Assembly (NCBI GenBank): GCA_031268125.1
Contig: JAIRXT010000260.1
Span: 1-8,326 of the forward strand
DNA: 8,326 nt
Reading direction: 5' to 3'
Source of the DNA: Treponema sp.
GTDB taxonomy: Bacteria > Spirochaetota > Spirochaetia > Treponematales > Breznakiellaceae
The notes below the pieces were generated by a model. It had not been told where the DNA came from. It did no database searches and worked only from the letters and a program-made list of their open reading frames with translations. Below are positions 5,081-8,326 of this stretch, piece by piece (position 1 is the first letter of the stretch; every line of letters begins with the position of its first letter). Both the position numbers and the translations under genes were made by a program.

Positions 5081-8000
5081 TTGAATATCGCAGGCTATTC
5101 GGTTAAACGGCCGGTTACGATAGTGGTGCTTTACGTTCTGGTTCTGGGCGTTGCCGTTACACTGGTTCCCAATTTGGCGGTAGACCTCTACCCCTCCACG
5201 GCCATGCCGGTGCTTTCGGTTTACACCCGGTTTTCCGGCGCCGGGCCGGCGGACGTGGAAAAAAACGTTACCGAGCCCCTTGAACGGGCCCTTGCCGCCT
5301 CCCGGGGCCTCACCAGCCTCAGCAGCTATTCCCAGTTTGAATCCAGCAGTATCAACCTGGAATACGCCTACGGGACCGATATGGACAAGGCGATGACCGA
5401 TGCCCAAACCCTGCTGAACCGCCTGGCCAACTCCCTGCCCGACGGGGTGGACAGTCCCACGGTGCGGCGTTTTGACATGAGCGCCATGCCCATCATGCGG
5501 CTTGTGGTCCGGGGCAATTACCCCCCGGATCAACTCCGCCTTTTTGCGGAAGACGAAATTCAGGCCGCCATTGAACGGGTGGACGGAGTTGCCGCGGCGG
5601 AGGTAACCGGCGGTACTACCCAGATCGTCAAGGTGGCGGTCTCCCTTAACCGGCTGGCGGCCTTTAATTTAACCCTGGCCGATGTATCCACCGCCCTGCG
5701 GGGGCAGAGTATCCTCTCCTCCGGGGGCAGCCTGCTCCGGGGAACCCGGGAATACCAGATTATGACCCAGGAAGAATTGGTAAGCCAGGAACAAATCAAG
5801 CGGCTGGCCGTAAAGACAATCGGCATGAATTCCGGCGCCTCCCTGGCGAACCGTTCCCAGGTGGTCCGCCTTGAGGATATCGCCGATGTAAGCCTGAGCT
5901 ACAACGACAATGCCGCCCGGGTTTATGTAAACGGAGAGAGCGGCGTTTACATCCAGGTAACCGCCGAAAGCGACAGCAATCAGGTAAAGGTGGCCGACCG
6001 GGTACAGGCGGCCCTGGCGGGCATCAATGAAACATTGCCCGGGGGTATCACGCTGGAACTCCTGTCCGACAACACCTCGATGATCAGGGCGACCCTAAAC
6101 CAGGTATACAACAACGCGTTGCAGGGCGCCCTGCTTGCAATGGCGATACTTTTGCTTTTTCTGCGGAACATCAAGGGTACCCTTATTATCGGTTTGTCGA
6201 TACCCGTCTCCATCCTTCTTACCATCATGTTCATGTCGATCTTCGGCTTTACCCTCAACATGCTTACCATGACCGGCCTTATCATGGGGCTGGGAATGAC
6301 GGTGGACGCTTCCATCGTCATTCTGGAAAACGTCCATTCCTACCGGGAACGGGGGGCCAAGCCGGATATCGCCGCCATTTTGGGGAGCCGGGAGATGCTC
6401 CGGGCGATCATTGCCAGTACCGCCACCACCTTGTGCGTATTTGTCCCCCTTATCATCTACAAAAACAACATCGGACAAATGGGACAGTTGTTCAGCGATT
6501 TGATTTTTACCGTGGTCATATCCCTGATCTGTTCGCTGGTAGTGGCCGTAACGCTGGTACCGAGCCTCTGCGGTTCGATTATCAAACTCAACACCCGCAA
6601 GCAGAAGCCCCTGCGGAATCCCTTCCTGCGGGCCGTTGATAACGGGATGGAGAAATTCTTCCGGGGCATGGAGAACCGCTACCGGGGAGCCCTTGATTAC
6701 TGTCTTTCGCACCGTTTTTTGATTGTCGCGCTGGTCCTGGTACTACTGGTTTTTTCCTTCCTCCAGTTCGGCGATGTGGGAATGAACATGTACATGCGTA
6801 CCCGTACCGATGACAACGTGAATATAACCGTATCCCTTCCCCAAGGCACCACTATTGACGTAACCGAGGAGATCCTTTTCAACCTGGAGGGAATCATCAA
6901 GGAAAATGTGCAGGGTTACAACAACATCATTCTTACCGCCCGCCGCGGTAATTCCAACCAGGGTTCCGTTCAGATTATCCTTCCCCCGCCGGTTGAACAA
7001 GTAGACACCCCGGATACGATTATTTCTAAACTTACGCCCCTGGTGAATAGTTTTCCCGGCGCCCAGGTGAGCTTCCGGGCCGGGCGGGGCATGGGGAGCA
7101 GTTCCGCGGTGGCGATAACCGTAAGCTCCCGGAATTACAACGCAGTAATGGAAACCGCGGAGGACATCCGGCGCGTCATAACCCAGTATCTGCCGGAAAT
7201 CGAAAATCCCGTGGTGAATATCGAAGAGGGGGCGCCCCAGCTTACGGTGGAGATAGACCGGGACCGGGCTGCGGCCTTGGGCATTTCCCTTGCTTCCATC
7301 GCTTCCGAGATCCGCACCGCCATGAACGGTTCCACCGTTACCACCCTGAGCGGCGGGGACAAGCTTATGAATGTGAACGTAATGCTGCGGGATTCCGACC
7401 GTCAGGGGCTGCCGAATCTGGACGCCGTGTTTGTACTGAACAGAAACGGCCAGCGGGTCTCCCTTTCCAATGTGGCGCGGATCGAGGAAAACCGGGCGCC
7501 TTCGTCTATCCGGCGGGAGAATCAGGCGCGGCTGGTCCGCATTACCGGGGACCTGCCCGCGGGAATCGCCGCCACGGACATGCAGTACCGTCTGGAAGAA
7601 ACGGTCCGCGAGAATCTTATATCCCGGGAAGATGTCAGCATCCACTACCTGGGGGAGGCCCAGGAAGTCAATTCCTATCTGTGGCGCTTTGTTTTCATCA
7701 TCGCCGTCGCCATATTCCTGGTCTTCGGCGTTATGGCAAGCCAGTTTGAATCCTTTGTTGATCCCTTAATTATCTTTTTTTCCATACCCCTGCTTTTTAT
7801 CGGGGTTATCTGGATCTACAAATTTACCGGCCAGGCTATGTCGTTGTTCTCCATCATAGCCATTGTTGCCCTGGTGGGGGTAGTGGTAAACAACGGCATT
7901 ATTCTGGTGGATTATACTAATATGCTGCGGGCCCGGGGTATGATGGTTCGGGAAGCCTGTCTGGAGGCGGGCAGGAGCCGGCTCCGGCCCATTCTGATGA

Positions 8001-8257
8001 CAAGCCTTACGACGATTCTGGGCATGTTCCCCATCGCCTTTTTCCCCGGTCTTGGGGCGGACAGTATTCAGCCCATCGGCAAGACCTTTGTGGGGGGGCT
8101 TACGGCCAGTTCCGTCATGACCCTGTTTGTTATCCCGGTGATGTACTCGCTGCTGAACAGCCGCCACGACAAAAAGTTGAAAAAAGCGGAAAGCCCGCGG
8201 CAGCTTGAACGGGAGAACGGAGAGGACATGCTTCAGCTTGCCGCCGGAGGAAAGTAG
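5081..8257 (+). CDS. RND-family inner-membrane efflux pump (AcrB/BesB-like, HAE type)
   Basis: This gene encodes 1058 residues from TTG, a full-length AcrB-family pump. The first transmembrane helix is at about residues 10-30. A large periplasmic porter domain follows, opening with the typical YPSTAMPVLSVYTRFSGAGP and VEKNVTEPLERALA. Helices 2-6 lie at about 345-500. Helix 7 is near 545-565, followed by the second porter domain, and helices 8-12 are at about 865-1035. In helix 4 the motif is VDASIVILEN: D409 matches the first aspartate of the AcrB pair D407/D408, while the second is A410. In helix 10, VVVNNGIILVDY has N937 where AcrB has K940. R969 in RLRPILMTS matches AcrB R971. The proton path is therefore a reduced version, which I believe is usual in the VNN subgroup rather than a sign of decay. 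It is last in the operon and probably exports amphiphilic compounds; a substrate cannot be inferred. Confidence 0.95.
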   Translation: MNIAGYSVKRPVTIVVLYVLVLGVAVTLVPNLAVDLYPSTAMPVLSVYTRFSGAGPADVEKNVTEPLERALAASRGLTSLSSYSQFESSSINLEYAYGTDMDKAMTDAQTLLNRLANSLPDGVDSPTVRRFDMSAMPIMRLVVRGNYPPDQLRLFAEDEIQAAIERVDGVAAAEVTGGTTQIVKVAVSLNRLAAFNLTLADVSTALRGQSILSSGGSLLRGTREYQIMTQEELVSQEQIKRLAVKTIGMNSGASLANRSQVVRLEDIADVSLSYNDNAARVYVNGESGVYIQVTAESDSNQVKVADRVQAALAGINETLPGGITLELLSDNTSMIRATLNQVYNNALQGALLAMAILLLFLRNIKGTLIIGLSIPVSILLTIMFMSIFGFTLNMLTMTGLIMGLGMTVDASIVILENVHSYRERGAKPDIAAILGSREMLRAIIASTATTLCVFVPLIIYKNNIGQMGQLFSDLIFTVVISLICSLVVAVTLVPSLCGSIIKLNTRKQKPLRNPFLRAVDNGMEKFFRGMENRYRGALDYCLSHRFLIVALVLVLLVFSFLQFGDVGMNMYMRTRTDDNVNITVSLPQGTTIDVTEEILFNLEGIIKENVQGYNNIILTARRGNSNQGSVQIILPPPVEQVDTPDTIISKLTPLVNSFPGAQVSFRAGRGMGSSSAVAITVSSRNYNAVMETAEDIRRVITQYLPEIENPVVNIEEGAPQLTVEIDRDRAAALGISLASIASEIRTAMNGSTVTTLSGGDKLMNVNVMLRDSDRQGLPNLDAVFVLNRNGQRVSLSNVARIEENRAPSSIRRENQARLVRITGDLPAGIAATDMQYRLEETVRENLISREDVSIHYLGEAQEVNSYLWRFVFIIAVAIFLVFGVMASQFESFVDPLIIFFSIPLLFIGVIWIYKFTGQAMSLFSIIAIVALVGVVVNNGIILVDYTNMLRARGMMVREACLEAGRSRLRPILMTSLTTILGMFPIAFFPGLGADSIQPIGKTFVGGLTASSVMTLFVIPVMYSLLNSRHDKKLKKAESPRQLERENGEDMLQLAAGGK

Positions 8258-8271
8258 CGGGGACCGGCCGG

Positions 8272-8310
8272 TCTAAACTTGACCCACAACAACTGCGGGT
8301 TAAGTTTAGA
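8272..8310 (+). terminator. Probable intrinsic terminator of the efflux operon
   Basis: TCTAAACTTGACCC (8272-8285) pairs with GGGTTAAGTTTAGA (8297-8310) over 14 positions with one G-U pair (8281 with 8301) and an 11-base loop. It begins 15 bases after the pump stop codon. The sequence after it (TTCTTGT) is T-rich but not a clean T-run, so termination may be partial. As a palindrome it could also be a repeat or an operator for a gene to the right of the window. Confidence 0.55.
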
Positions 8311-8326
8311 TTCTTGTACGGGTGAT

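Noticed and set aside
6743..7645. 300-codon open frame on the - strand opposite the pump gene
   Set aside because: The opposite strand encodes conserved RND porter-domain sequence, and the antisense product resembles no family I know.

Overview
The window is GC-rich bacterial DNA, read entirely on the + strand. It holds two gene groups. The first is a radical SAM protein (cut by the left window edge) and a partner 'DNA metabolism' protein of the DUF4130/TIGR03915 type. The second is a complete tripartite RND efflux operon in the order outer-membrane channel, periplasmic adaptor, inner-membrane pump. The host has a two-membrane envelope, because the operon encodes a TolC-type channel and a periplasmic adaptor. 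The channel-adaptor-pump order and an adaptor with almost no helical hairpin resemble the spirochaete BesC-BesA-BesB system, so a GC-rich Treponema-like spirochaete is my best guess. That is inference, not proof.

Bases 1-1263 encode the radical SAM protein; its iron-sulfur motif lies upstream of the first GTG-initiated frame, so the gene must start outside the window. Bases 1265-1501 look like a small non-coding mobile element (MITE-like). It has a perfect 16-bp inverted repeat near its ends, three further nested hairpins inside, and an exact 10-bp direct repeat (GATTTTTAGC) flanking it. The left copy of that repeat contains the stop codon of the radical SAM gene. Bases 1553-2476 encode the DUF4130-type partner. 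These two families are known to be gene neighbours with a predicted but unproven role in DNA modification or repair; here they are separated by the element.

Bases 2477-2662 are non-coding and contain a strong 33-bp imperfect palindrome just before the ribosome binding site of the efflux operon, a possible operator or 5'-UTR hairpin. Bases 2663-8257 are the efflux operon. The first two genes overlap by 4 bases (GTGA) and the third follows after 67 bases from a TTG start with a strong Shine-Dalgarno sequence. A 14-bp stem at 8272-8310 closes the operon and is probably its terminator.

Together the pump genes should form a proton-driven exporter: the RND protein collects substrate from the inner membrane or periplasm, the adaptor couples it to the TolC-like channel, and the channel opens to the outside. 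No substrate can be read from the sequence. The most novel items are the hairpin-rich element inserted at a stop codon and the uncharacterised radical SAM/DUF4130 pair.
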